From the NCBI GenBank assembly GCA_039024635.1, contig JBCCQA010000022.1, positions 39,007-103,006 on the forward strand: DNA of 64,000 nt, read 5' to 3'. This DNA comes from Kuafuiihalomonas sp039024635 (lineage in GTDB: Bacteria; Myxococcota; Kuafuiibacteriia; Kuafuiibacteriales; Kuafuiibacteriaceae). The translations under genes and the position numbers were made by a program. The notes beneath the pieces were generated by a model. That model made no database searches. It saw only the letters and a program-made list of their open reading frames with translations, and was not told the origin of the DNA. Below, in pieces: positions 52,185 to 60,116 of the stretch (position 1 is the first letter of the stretch; each line of letters opens with the position of its first letter).

Positions 52185-53537
52185 TCAGGGCATGAAGTTG
52201 GCGTCGACCTGAAGGGTGCTGAAGTTGTCCGCGCCCATGCCCGCTTCGATGTCGTCTACGCATCGGAAGCCATAAGCGTTGGCGTTCTGCGGGTTCTCGG
52301 GGTCGTTCGGCGTGGGCTCCAGGCGACGACTGAAGACGCGGCCCGTGTCGTCGTCCACGTCTACGTAGTTGCCCCCGAAGAGCGCCCCTTGGCCGCCCTG
52401 GAAAGCGCCCGTGTTGGTGGTCAGGCAGACCGGGTAGAGGTCATAGGGGAGGTCGGGTGTGCCAACTGGACGGGGCTGAAGGCCTAGGGAAGAGGGCGCC
52501 TCGTCGGGGTCATAGTAGCCGTAGATGCAGGGGAATCGCACGTTGGAGAACGGGTCCATGGTGCCCTCGATGGTCGGGCAGACCGGCGCGCCGGTCATCT
52601 GGTCCTGGCCGACCAAGCCGATACAGAACCAAGGAAGAGAGGCGTCTGCGCCGCCCACGCCGAAGTTGCGGTTGCTCGGGAAGCCGTCGTCGACCCACTC
52701 CGCCACGTGACCCACGAGGTCGAAGATCTCGGCCTCTCCGGCGGTCAAGAAGTCGTCGGTGGCGGCGCCGATGGGGGGCGAGAGGCGCTGTGGAGGTCCA
52801 CAGTCGAAGCGCTGGAGGTGGGCGTCCTCGCAGTCGGCCGGGGCCGTGGCCCCGGTTGGAAAGGCGGTGAAGCCGGTTGGTTCGCGAACGGCGTCTCCAC
52901 TCGCCGTCCAGCCGTGTTGGCGGATCATGATGGCCTCGAAGGAGCTCGGGAGTCGCCGGCCGATGAAGCTGCAGAACTCCCGGGCTTCGGCCTGGCTGAC
53001 GTTGACGATGGGACAGTCGTTGAAGCCGTCATCCGAATCCTCACAGATGTCGGCTTTGTTGTCGGCCTCCGACGGGTCGGGTTCGTCACAAAAGCCGGAG
53101 TCGATACAGAACTGATAGAGCTCGGTCGTCACCTCCGTGGTGTCGACGGTGAGCTCGCCCCCCGAACTCAGGGGAACGAAGCAGTTTTGGGGGCTCCGCA
53201 AGGTCGGCTCGTCCAGGGCGGGGCCGTCGTCTTGGGCAGTGAACCCGGCGTTCATCAGGAGTGCCGCGATGGACGAGGTCTCCGCGCCCCCGAGATCCTC
53301 AATGGGGGTCGTCAGTCGCGTGCAGATGCCTGGCAGATCTGAGTCCTGGTTGTCGATGGCGGGCCGATTCTGGCGGGTGCCGTCGGGGTCGAAGCTGTCA
53401 TCGACGAGGTAGATCCGGTCGCCATAACTGACCGTGCCTTGGGTCGGGATGTCGGGCCCTTCGACCGAATTGAGACAGGCGGTCGATGCCACGATCAGGA
53501 AGGAGGGAAGAGCGATGTTGGAGGAGAGGGTGCGCAT
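52185..53537 (-). CDS. Formylglycine-generating-enzyme-like lipoprotein
   Basis: 450 residues. MRTLSSNIALPSFLIVASTAC is a lipoprotein signal (lipobox STAC). From about residue 120 the FGE-sulfatase (SUMF1) fold is seen. VDTTEVTTELYQFCIDSGFC opens the domain, and CPIVNVSQAEAREFCSFIGRRLPSSFEAIMI is the diagnostic 'PV..vsw.dA..yC.W.G.RLPTeaEWE' segment. DLVGHVAEWVDDGF and NAYGFRCVDD close it. Many extra Cys may form disulfides. True FGEs oxidise a Cys in sulfatases, but most lipoprotein members are non-catalytic ligand-binding folds, which is likelier here. The next gene on this strand, upstream, ends 3 bases from its start, so both form an operon. Confidence 0.9.
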   Translation of the reverse strand: MRTLSSNIALPSFLIVASTACLNSVEGPDIPTQGTVSYGDRIYLVDDSFDPDGTRQNRPAIDNQDSDLPGICTRLTTPIEDLGGAETSSIAALLMNAGFTAQDDGPALDEPTLRSPQNCFVPLSSGGELTVDTTEVTTELYQFCIDSGFCDEPDPSEADNKADICEDSDDGFNDCPIVNVSQAEAREFCSFIGRRLPSSFEAIMIRQHGWTASGDAVREPTGFTAFPTGATAPADCEDAHLQRFDCGPPQRLSPPIGAATDDFLTAGEAEIFDLVGHVAEWVDDGFPSNRNFGVGGADASLPWFCIGLVGQDQMTGAPVCPTIEGTMDPFSNVRFPCIYGYYDPDEAPSSLGLQPRPVGTPDLPYDLYPVCLTTNTGAFQGGQGALFGGNYVDVDDDTGRVFSRRLEPTPNDPENPQNANAYGFRCVDDIEAGMGADNFSTLQVDANFMP

Positions 53538-53540
53538 GGT

Positions 53541-55067
53541 TCAGAACCTCCCCGAGAGGCCGATGCCCTGACCGCCGCCGGGCGTCTGGTAGGGGCCGAC
53601 TGCCTGAACCTCAAACCTGAACAAGCCCGGGTCCCGGGCGCCGGTGACGATTGAACCCTCGGGCGGCTTCTTTCGAGCCCATTTGATGATCAAGAAGGTC
53701 AGTCCGGCTGCGGCCAGCGTACCGCCCGCGATGGCCGAACCGATCTGGACGTTCCTCAGGGTCTGGAACTCGTTGTTCGTTCGCTCGCTGCTGGAGCCGG
53801 GCCCTTTGTAGAATTGGTTGCCCTCGATGCTCCTGGGTCCGAGCGGGTCGAAGTAGTCTCGCTCCAGAATGAACTCCTGATAGATGAAGGGGGCCAAGAA
53901 ACCCACCGTTCCCCCGATGACTCCGACGATGAGCAAGTTGCGTCCCCAGCCCGTGAGGGTGCCGTCGGAGATACCGGGGTTGTAGTCTTCGAGTTCGACG
54001 TCGAGGTTGGTCAGCTCGTTGGCGGTGATTTGGACTTCCTCCGAGTAGCGAAAGTAGCCAGGGAGCTCGACTTGCACTTGGTGAAGGCCCTGCTCGAGCT
54101 TCTTCTTCTGCGTGTAGGGGCTCAGACCGACGATGGCCCCATCGACGAAGATGCGCGCGCCGGGCTCGTTGACGTTGATGCTCAACTCGCCCACGTTCTC
54201 GAGCTCTTTGAGCTGGAACTCCAGACTAAGGGGCTTGTCGTCGGGCATCACGAACTCCCGCTCGACGGGCTCGTAGCCGTTCAGCTCTAGGAAGAGCTTG
54301 TGAGGGCCAGGCGTGACCTTGGTCGTGAAGTTGGTCTGGCCAATCTGTCCCTGGGAAACGTCGTCCAGGAAGATGTCGGCGCCCGGCGGGACCGAGGACA
54401 CCGACAGGTCTTGGAAGCGCTCTTTGATCGCCTTTCGCAGCCGCGTGATGGTGGCCTCGACGTCGGCTTTGTCCGAGGCCTCAGGGGAGAGCTGCAGGTA
54501 CTGCTCGAAGAAGTCGATGGCTTCCTCGTATCGGGCCAGGCGCTCGTAGCTCTTGGCGATGTTGTAGACCGCATCCGCGTCCTGCTTCAGCTCCAAAGCC
54601 GACAAGAAGGAGCTGATCGCGGCCTCATAGTCTCCTCTTCCGTAAGCCTTGCGACCCGCCTCCATTCGGGCGTCGAACTGAGCCTCAGGGGACTTCGGAT
54701 CCGCACCCACCCGCTTCTTTAGGAGCTCCAGCTTGTCCAAGACCTCGGAGCGATCTCGAGGGTTGGTCTCCAGCTCAAGGTACTTCTCGTAGAAGGATAT
54801 GGCGTCGCTCCATTGCGAGAGCTTCTCGTAGCAACGGGCGATGTTGAAGGTGAGGGCGGCTGTCGGGGTCAGCGCGTAAGCATTCTGGAAGGCCTCCAGG
54901 GCCTCGACGTACTGACCGTTCTGATAGAACAGACGGCCGGCATCAGCGTACTCGGTGGCCGCCGCCGAGGAGCTCGCGGTCGACGTCGAGACCTCCTCCT
55001 GCGCGCCCACCGGGAACGCCCACATCATGGTCACGACTAGCGCGAACCCCTGAACCCCGCGAAGCAT
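53541..55067 (-). CDS. Exported TPR-PEGA membrane protein
   Basis: 508 residues from the ATG at 55067, which opens a signal peptide (MLRGVQGFALVVTMMWAFPVGA, then QEE). TPR units (about 38-200) include EYADAGRLFYQNGQYVEALEAF and KAYGRGDYEAAISSFLSALEL. Two PEGA domains follow (SVSSVPPGADIFLDDVSQG, then SINVNEPGARIFVDGAIVG). Two further hydrophobic spans (about 375-395 and 440-460) flank an acidic loop. It is the first gene of a two-gene operon with the FGE-like lipoprotein. PEGA domains bind surface or wall ligands in related proteins; the shared PEGA domain suggests a functional link with the adjacent kinase, which is inference. Confidence 0.9.
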   Translation of the reverse strand: MLRGVQGFALVVTMMWAFPVGAQEEVSTSTASSSAAATEYADAGRLFYQNGQYVEALEAFQNAYALTPTAALTFNIARCYEKLSQWSDAISFYEKYLELETNPRDRSEVLDKLELLKKRVGADPKSPEAQFDARMEAGRKAYGRGDYEAAISSFLSALELKQDADAVYNIAKSYERLARYEEAIDFFEQYLQLSPEASDKADVEATITRLRKAIKERFQDLSVSSVPPGADIFLDDVSQGQIGQTNFTTKVTPGPHKLFLELNGYEPVEREFVMPDDKPLSLEFQLKELENVGELSINVNEPGARIFVDGAIVGLSPYTQKKKLEQGLHQVQVELPGYFRYSEEVQITANELTNLDVELEDYNPGISDGTLTGWGRNLLIVGVIGGTVGFLAPFIYQEFILERDYFDPLGPRSIEGNQFYKGPGSSSERTNNEFQTLRNVQIGSAIAGGTLAAAGLTFLIIKWARKKPPEGSIVTGARDPGLFRFEVQAVGPYQTPGGGQGIGLSGRF

Positions 55068-55122
55068 GTCGCGGGCATGACACGCTTGCTGTCGGGATTC
55101 AACGCGCCCGCCTGGCCCCGAG

Positions 55123-55794
55123 GTGAGGTTTGCGTCTTCGGCCGAGCTTGGACAGATTGCCCGGGTGGTCCGCCGTGGCGAGTATCTGGAGCGCGCCGTC
55201 GTGATCCCGAGCGACGAAGGTGCGCTCGAAGGCCTTTTCCACAGGGGCCGGGGCAAGACAGGCCTCCTGATTCTGCCTCCGGCTCCGGACGAGGGGGGCT
55301 CGATGGAGGGGCCCATCATCGCTGAGCTGGCGTGGGCCCTAACACGGGCCGGACATCCAACGCTCCGATTCAACTATGGTGGTGTGGGCGCGAGCCCGGC
55401 CAGTGACCGCCATCGAAGAGCGGACGCGGAACTCGCCTTGGCCCACCTCCAGGCCTGCGCCCCCGATGCCGACATCGGTTTGTGTGGTGTTGGCTTGGGT
55501 GCCGAGCTCGCCGCGGAGTTGGGCGGCGAGCGAGCCTGCGACGCGCTCTTTCTCATCGTCCCTCGAATCGAGGCGCTGCCAGCCCGGATCGAGGCCACGG
55601 CGTGCGTGGTGGTGGCCATGCCCCAACTCGTCGATGCGTCCTGGCGGGCCGAGGCGCAGGCTTGGGGCGAGGGCGCTGCTCGGGACTTTCGGCTCGTCAG
55701 TATTCCCCGCGCAGACTTAGGGTTTCGACGGGGTTTGGTCGAGCTGGGGCGGGCGGCGGCCGAGACCTTCTCGCCCCCCGGGATGATCGGCTGA
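55123..55794 (+). CDS. Alpha/beta-hydrolase-fold protein lacking the nucleophile
   Basis: 223 residues from a GTG at 55123, divergent from the PEGA gene. TLRFNYGGVGASPAS (about 80-94) matches the 'RFNFRGVGxS' signature of small dienelactone-type hydrolases, and GLLILPPAPDEGGSMEGPII the strand and oxyanion region. At the nucleophile elbow (normally GxSxG) it has GVGLG (122-126): the Ser is Gly124. The later Asp and His of a triad are not evident. It probably binds but does not hydrolyse a ligand, or uses another chemistry. Soluble. A 184-base leader separates it from rpsB. Confidence 0.8.
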   Translation: MRFASSAELGQIARVVRRGEYLERAVVIPSDEGALEGLFHRGRGKTGLLILPPAPDEGGSMEGPIIAELAWALTRAGHPTLRFNYGGVGASPASDRHRRADAELALAHLQACAPDADIGLCGVGLGAELAAELGGERACDALFLIVPRIEALPARIEATACVVVAMPQLVDASWRAEAQAWGEGAARDFRLVSIPRADLGFRRGLVELGRAAAETFSPPGMIG

Positions 55795-55859
55795 GAACGC
55801 CCTGGCCGAGCGGTCCGAATCCCTTGGCGCACCCGTAAGGGCATGCTAGGGCCGCACGC

Positions 55860-55893
55860 TGCCGGCGAAGCCGGCAAAACCACACGGCGTGTG
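55860..55893 (+). promoter_or_regulatory. rpsB leader with two tandem hairpins
   Basis: TGCCGGC-GAA-GCCGGCA (55860-55876) and CACAC-GGC-GTGTG (55881-55893) are two perfect stems four bases apart, about 85 bases before the rpsB start. S2 represses its own operon through a leader structure in several bacteria, so this could be an autoregulatory leader. The first hairpin could equally terminate the upstream transcript. Confidence 0.5.
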
Positions 55894-55978
55894 TTTCACG
55901 GAGGGGTGTCCCGAGAGGGGCGTCCGTGATCGGCAAAGCGCGTCGGAGGCACAACCCGAACCAAGGAGAACGACAGGA

Positions 55979-56839
55979 ATGTCCACCGTAACCATGAAGC
56001 AAATGCTTGAGGCCGGCGTCCACTTCGGCCACCAGACCAAGCGCTGGAACCCGAAGATGAAGCCGTACATCTTTGGCGCCCGCAACGGCATCTACATCAT
56101 CGATCTGCAGCAGACCGTCGGTCTATGGCGCCGGGCCTACGAGTTCCTCGTGGACCTCAGCTCCCGGGGCGAAAAGGTCCTCTTCGTCGGCACCAAGAAG
56201 CAGGCCCAAGAGGTTGTGGCCGAGGAAGCCGGACGTGCCGGCATGTTCTACGTGAACAACCGGTGGCTGGGCGGAACGCTGACCAACTTCAAGACCGTCA
56301 AAGGCTCAATCGAGCGGCTCCGCTCCATCGAGCGAATGGAGACCGACGGCACCTTCGAACGCCTCCAGAAGAAAGAGGTCCTGGGCCTGACCCGTGAGCG
56401 GGACAAGCTGATGACCTCCCTTGGCGGCATCAAGGACATGAACCGACTGCCCGGTGCCGTCTTCATCGTGGATCCCAAGAAGGAGCACATCGCGGTGGCG
56501 GAGGCCAACCGTCTCCAGATCCCGGTGGTGGCCGTGGTGGACACCAACTGTGATCCGGACCTGATTGACTACGTCATTCCGGGCAACGACGACGCGATCC
56601 GCTCCATCAAGCTGTTCACCGCCAACATGGCCGACGCCTGCGTCGAAGGAACGGCGAAGTACCAAGAGACCCTGGCCGAGCAGCAAAAGATCGCTCAGGA
56701 CCAGCCCAAGCCCGAGGCCAAGGCGCCCGCGATCGAGCAAAGCGGCGGACCCGCAGTCGAGGTCGTCGCCCGACCGACCCCAGAGAAGGTTGGCGAGGCG
56801 AGCGCCGAGGCGACTGCTCAGCCCCAAAACGACTCTTGA
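55979..56839 (+). CDS. rpsB: 30S ribosomal protein S2
   Basis: 286 residues. The ATG at 55979 has AAGGAG 11 bases upstream; the frame extends further but without conserved sequence. S2 signatures include MLEAGVHFGHQTKRWNPKMKPYIFG, VLFVGTKKQA, NNRWLGGTLTNF and IPVVAVVDTNCDPDLIDYVIPGNDDAIRSIKL. The last 60 residues are a charged, Pro/Ala-rich tail (PKPEAKAPAIEQSGGPAVE), longer than in E. coli (241 residues) but common in deltaproteobacteria. It is part of the small-subunit body near S1. tsf follows after 61 bases. Confidence 0.98.
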   Translation: MSTVTMKQMLEAGVHFGHQTKRWNPKMKPYIFGARNGIYIIDLQQTVGLWRRAYEFLVDLSSRGEKVLFVGTKKQAQEVVAEEAGRAGMFYVNNRWLGGTLTNFKTVKGSIERLRSIERMETDGTFERLQKKEVLGLTRERDKLMTSLGGIKDMNRLPGAVFIVDPKKEHIAVAEANRLQIPVVAVVDTNCDPDLIDYVIPGNDDAIRSIKLFTANMADACVEGTAKYQETLAEQQKIAQDQPKPEAKAPAIEQSGGPAVEVVARPTPEKVGEASAEATAQPQNDS

Positions 56840-56900
56840 GGACCCGCCCCCGGGGCGTCCCCGAGGGCTCTCCTCACATCATCACCACAACGGAGAAGAC

Positions 56901-57569
56901 ATGGCGATTTCTGCAAAAGACGTGAAGGCTCTCAGAGACCGAACCCAGGCGGGTTTCGGTGACTGCAAGAAGGCGCTCGACGCGACCGACGGCGACATGG
57001 ACAAGGCCATCGAGTGGCTCCGCAAGAAGGGGCTCTCGGAGGCCTCCAAGAAGGCGGGTCGAGTGGCCGCCGAGGGCCTCGTCCATAGCTACATCCACGC
57101 CGGAGGCAAGGTCGGGGTCCTGTTGGAAGTGAACTGCGAGACCGATTTCGTGGCCCGCGGAGAGGACTTCCAAGAGTTCGTGAAGGACGTGGCCATGCAC
57201 GTGGCCGCGGCCGACCCGCGGTATCTCGTGAGGGAGGACGTTTCGGCTAGTGACGTCGACAAGGAGAAGGAGATCTTCCGGGAGCAGGTCTTGGCCGAAG
57301 GCAAGCCGGAGAAGATCGTGGACAAGATTGTCGAAGGCAAGCTGGGCAAGTGGTACGGCGAGATGTGCCTCATGGAGCAGGCTTGGGTGAAGGAGCCCAA
57401 GATGACCGTCGAGGATCTGCGGACCGAGGTCGTCCGCAAGACTGGTGAGAACGTCCAGGTTCGTCGATTCGTTCGATTCGCCCTGGGTGAAGGAATCGAA
57501 AAGAAGCAGGAGAACTTGGCCGAAGAAGTGGCCAAGATGCACGCGGCCGCCGCGGCCAACAAAGACTGA
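56901..57569 (+). CDS. tsf: Elongation factor Ts
   Basis: 222 residues; the ATG at 56901 follows CGGAGAAGAC. The N-terminal UBA-like module (MAISAKDVKALRDRTQAGFGDCKKAL) and the nucleotide-exchange core with CETDFVARGEDF are intact. C-terminal VRRFVRFALGEGIEKK is conserved. It has a single core repeat and is shorter than E. coli Ts (283 residues), as in many bacteria. It recharges EF-Tu with GTP. The common pyrH-frr continuation is missing: a minus-strand gene ends at the very next base. Confidence 0.98.
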   Translation: MAISAKDVKALRDRTQAGFGDCKKALDATDGDMDKAIEWLRKKGLSEASKKAGRVAAEGLVHSYIHAGGKVGVLLEVNCETDFVARGEDFQEFVKDVAMHVAAADPRYLVREDVSASDVDKEKEIFREQVLAEGKPEKIVDKIVEGKLGKWYGEMCLMEQAWVKEPKMTVEDLRTEVVRKTGENVQVRRFVRFALGEGIEKKQENLAEEVAKMHAAAAANKD

Positions 57570-57983
57570 TTACTCCGCGAAGAGGCCGGCTCGCGCGACG
57601 ATGAGGTCGACGAGCCGGTCTTTGCCCCGCACGAAGTTCGACAGGACGAAGCCGCCTCGCTTCGTCATTACGATCCACCCGCCCAGGGGTAGCTCGCTGT
57701 CCTTGACCTGCACGATGTCCTCCCAAGCGTAGTGACGAAAGTCCGTCGCCCCTCGGTAGGTGACGCCGTACTCGTCGACGACGTAGCTCATCGACCAGAA
57801 ATAGGCCGAGAAGCCGGAGAAGAAGAGGACGAAAAAGATCGCGGTCAGTCCAGCCGAGGCAGGGAGACTGGTTTCGAAGACAGCCTCCACGGCTACCAGC
57901 ACCCAGAGGAGCGTCGCGGCCAGCACGGCGACGCGAATGGTCCAAGCCGCTCGGAACTCTACGATCTCTCGGCGTCGACTCAC
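57570..57983 (-). CDS. Small membrane protein with PH-like domain
   Basis: 137 residues from a GTG at 57983. Two membrane spans (about 14-32 and 40-60) are followed by a soluble domain. Within it, SYVVDEYGVTYRGATDFRHYAWEDIVQVKDSE, then GGWIVMTKRGGFVLSNFV resembles bacterial PH/YcxB-type domains, which have a similar strand order and a 'W..I..V' turn. Its stop abuts the tsf stop (convergent, no gap). Function unknown; membrane-associated. Confidence 0.75.
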   Translation of the reverse strand: MSRRREIVEFRAAWTIRVAVLAATLLWVLVAVEAVFETSLPASAGLTAIFFVLFFSGFSAYFWSMSYVVDEYGVTYRGATDFRHYAWEDIVQVKDSELPLGGWIVMTKRGGFVLSNFVRGKDRLVDLIVARAGLFAE

Positions 57984-58134
57984 GCCTACAGAGTCTGGGA
58001 ACGGTTCCCATTCCGTCAAATCGGAGGCGACGCACCTACACTTGCCTACGCCATCAGGGCCTCGGGATGGCGCGGGTGGTCCCAAAGGGCGGGCGGGGCT
58101 GGAGTCTGGGGCCGGTTGACCGCAGGATTCCACC

Positions 58135-59079
58135 GTGGAGCCCGCGGAAGCCTCGGTCGGTCCCAACCTCGTCATCGAGCGCACCATTCGGGACGTTTCG
58201 CAGATCGTTCGAGGCAAACCGGAGGCCGTCCGCCTGTGCGTGATGGGACTCTTGGCCCGAGGCCACGTCCTGTTGGAGGACGTCCCTGGCGTCGGCAAGA
58301 CGACCTTAGCTCGGGCGCTGGCCGAGAGCGTGGGCGGCGGATTCGGCCGAGTCCAAATGACGGCGGACCTCCTGCCGGCCGACATCATCGGCGGACCCGT
58401 CCTCGACCGGAGCTCGGGCGAGCTGAACTTTCGACCAGGCCCCATCTTCAACAATGTCGTCCTGGCCGACGAACTCAACCGAGCCACACCTCGCACCCAG
58501 AGTGGTCTGCTGGAGGCCATGGCCGAACGCAGCGTCTCGGTGGACGGAAGGACCCACGCTCTGCCCGAGCCTTTCTTCGTCATCGCAACCCAGAATCCCT
58601 CCGACCATCACGGCGTCTACCGCCTGCCCCAAAGCCAGCTCGATCGGTTCTTGGTCCGGACTTCCCTCGGCTACCCAGATGAAGAGACCGAGCTGCAGCT
58701 CTTGCTGGGCGAGGGAGCGACACCAAGTTCCGAGCCACGGCTCACCCAGGACGTCTTGGCTCGACTTCAGACCGCGGTGGATCAGGTTCGTCTGGAGTCA
58801 TCGGTGGCCAAGTACCTGCGGAGCATCGCCGATCGGACCAGGGCCCACGCCGAGCTCGAGATTGGCGTTTCAACCCGCGGTCTTCTCGCCCTCGGCCAGG
58901 CTGCTCGGGCCCGGGCCCTCATGGAAGGCCGAGATTTCGTGAGTCCGGACGACGTGCGGGCGCTGGTGGTGCCGGTGTTGGCGCACCGTGTCGTGGTGGC
59001 CGGCGGCCGAGGCAACGAACGGGAGGAAGCCGAAGCGCTTCTGGAGGAGATCGCAAACGCGGTGGAGCCTCCGGTTTGA
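58135..59079 (+). CDS. MoxR-family AAA+ ATPase
   Basis: 314 residues from a GTG at 58135. Walker A is LLEDVPGVGKTTLARAL (about 45-60), Walker B is NVVLADELNRATPRTQSGLLEAM, sensor 1 is FVIATQNPSDHHGVYRLPQSQLDRF, and the C-terminal lid contains SPDDVRALVVPVLAHRV. MoxR ATPases act as chaperones that activate a partner with a metal-ion site or a VWA protein. It forms an operon with the DUF58 and transglutaminase genes, a widespread trio. Its stop overlaps the next start (TTGA). Confidence 0.96.
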   Translation: MEPAEASVGPNLVIERTIRDVSQIVRGKPEAVRLCVMGLLARGHVLLEDVPGVGKTTLARALAESVGGGFGRVQMTADLLPADIIGGPVLDRSSGELNFRPGPIFNNVVLADELNRATPRTQSGLLEAMAERSVSVDGRTHALPEPFFVIATQNPSDHHGVYRLPQSQLDRFLVRTSLGYPDEETELQLLLGEGATPSSEPRLTQDVLARLQTAVDQVRLESSVAKYLRSIADRTRAHAELEIGVSTRGLLALGQAARARALMEGRDFVSPDDVRALVVPVLAHRVVVAGGRGNEREEAEALLEEIANAVEPPV

Positions 59080-60116
59080 GCCGGAGTCGGCGCTTTCGAA
59101 CGCCGCGCCGAGCCATCCCGACCCGGCCGGGCGTCTTCGCCTTGTTGGCACCCCTCATCCTTGGCGTCGCGGGCGTCACCGCCGGGAACAACCTGCTGTT
59201 CCTGATATTGGGGGCGACCTTGGGAAGTGTGCTTCTTTCTGGGGTGATCAGCGAACGGGCGATCAAGCGGGTGGAGGTCGACGTTCGGCCGGTCGGGCCC
59301 ATCGAGGCCGGGGCCGTCGCTCGCTTGAACGTCCGCTTTCGTCGCCCCCCAGGGGGGATGGGTCTGTTCGGACTCTGCGTCTTCGAAATGAATGGCCTCG
59401 GCTTGTTCCCCAGGAAGACCGAGCGACTGCTCTACGCGGGCGTTCCTTTCATGGAGGGAACGGAGGCCAGTACGCGCTGCCGACGGGCCTTTGAGGAGCG
59501 AGGTCGACCCCAGCTGGGGCCGTGTGAGGTCTCGACGACATTTCCCTTCGGCCTGTTGAGGAAGACCCGGGAGATCGAGCTTCGTATGGAGGGCGTCGTC
59601 TGGCCTCGTCGAGTCGAGCTCCCCTCGGTCCTCTCCGACGCTCGCGCAGACGCTGCGAACGGTGCGCCGGTACCGTTGCCTGGGATGGGGACTGAGATCC
59701 TCGGCGTGCGCGAGAGAAGGGATGGCGAAAACGTTCGGCGTCTCCACGCCCTTCGTAGCGCCTTCCTCGACAAGGACATCGTCATCGAGTCGACCCGAGA
59801 GCAGCAGTCCGTGGCATGGGTGGGGGTGGATGCTCGTCCGGGCGTGGATCCCGAGGCGCTCAATCGGGCCTGCGAGTTGGCGGCGGCTATCCTTCGGGAC
59901 AGAAGCGATCGGGAGCGCCCTATCGGCCTGGTTACGCCTTCGGGCAAGCTGGGTCCCGCGCCCCTTCCAGTCCTGCTTGATCGACTTGGCCTCCTCGGCC
60001 CCGAAGTCCCGCTGGAGCAGGAACTGCCGCCCGCGCTGTGGCTTCTCCCCGATGGTTCGCCCAGCCGGCCCGACGGCTGGCGCGTCGACGGCCAGGGGGA
60101 GCTTCATCGGTGCTGA
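59076..60116 (+). CDS. DUF58 membrane protein
   Basis: 346 residues from a TTG at 59076. Basic N-terminus (SRSRRFRTPRRAIPTRPG), then two hydrophobic spans (about 21-40 and 43-60). After a beta-rich region (65-200) comes ILGVRERRDGENVRRLHALRSAFLDKD, which corresponds to the DUF58 signature 'lR.Y..GD..R.IhW..sAr'. The usual Trp of that motif is not present, so it is a slightly divergent member. DUF58 proteins have a VWA-like fold and pair with MoxR. The stop overlaps the transglutaminase start. Confidence 0.88.
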   Translation: MSRSRRFRTPRRAIPTRPGVFALLAPLILGVAGVTAGNNLLFLILGATLGSVLLSGVISERAIKRVEVDVRPVGPIEAGAVARLNVRFRRPPGGMGLFGLCVFEMNGLGLFPRKTERLLYAGVPFMEGTEASTRCRRAFEERGRPQLGPCEVSTTFPFGLLRKTREIELRMEGVVWPRRVELPSVLSDARADAANGAPVPLPGMGTEILGVRERRDGENVRRLHALRSAFLDKDIVIESTREQQSVAWVGVDARPGVDPEALNRACELAAAILRDRSDRERPIGLVTPSGKLGPAPLPVLLDRLGLLGPEVPLEQELPPALWLLPDGSPSRPDGWRVDGQGELHRC

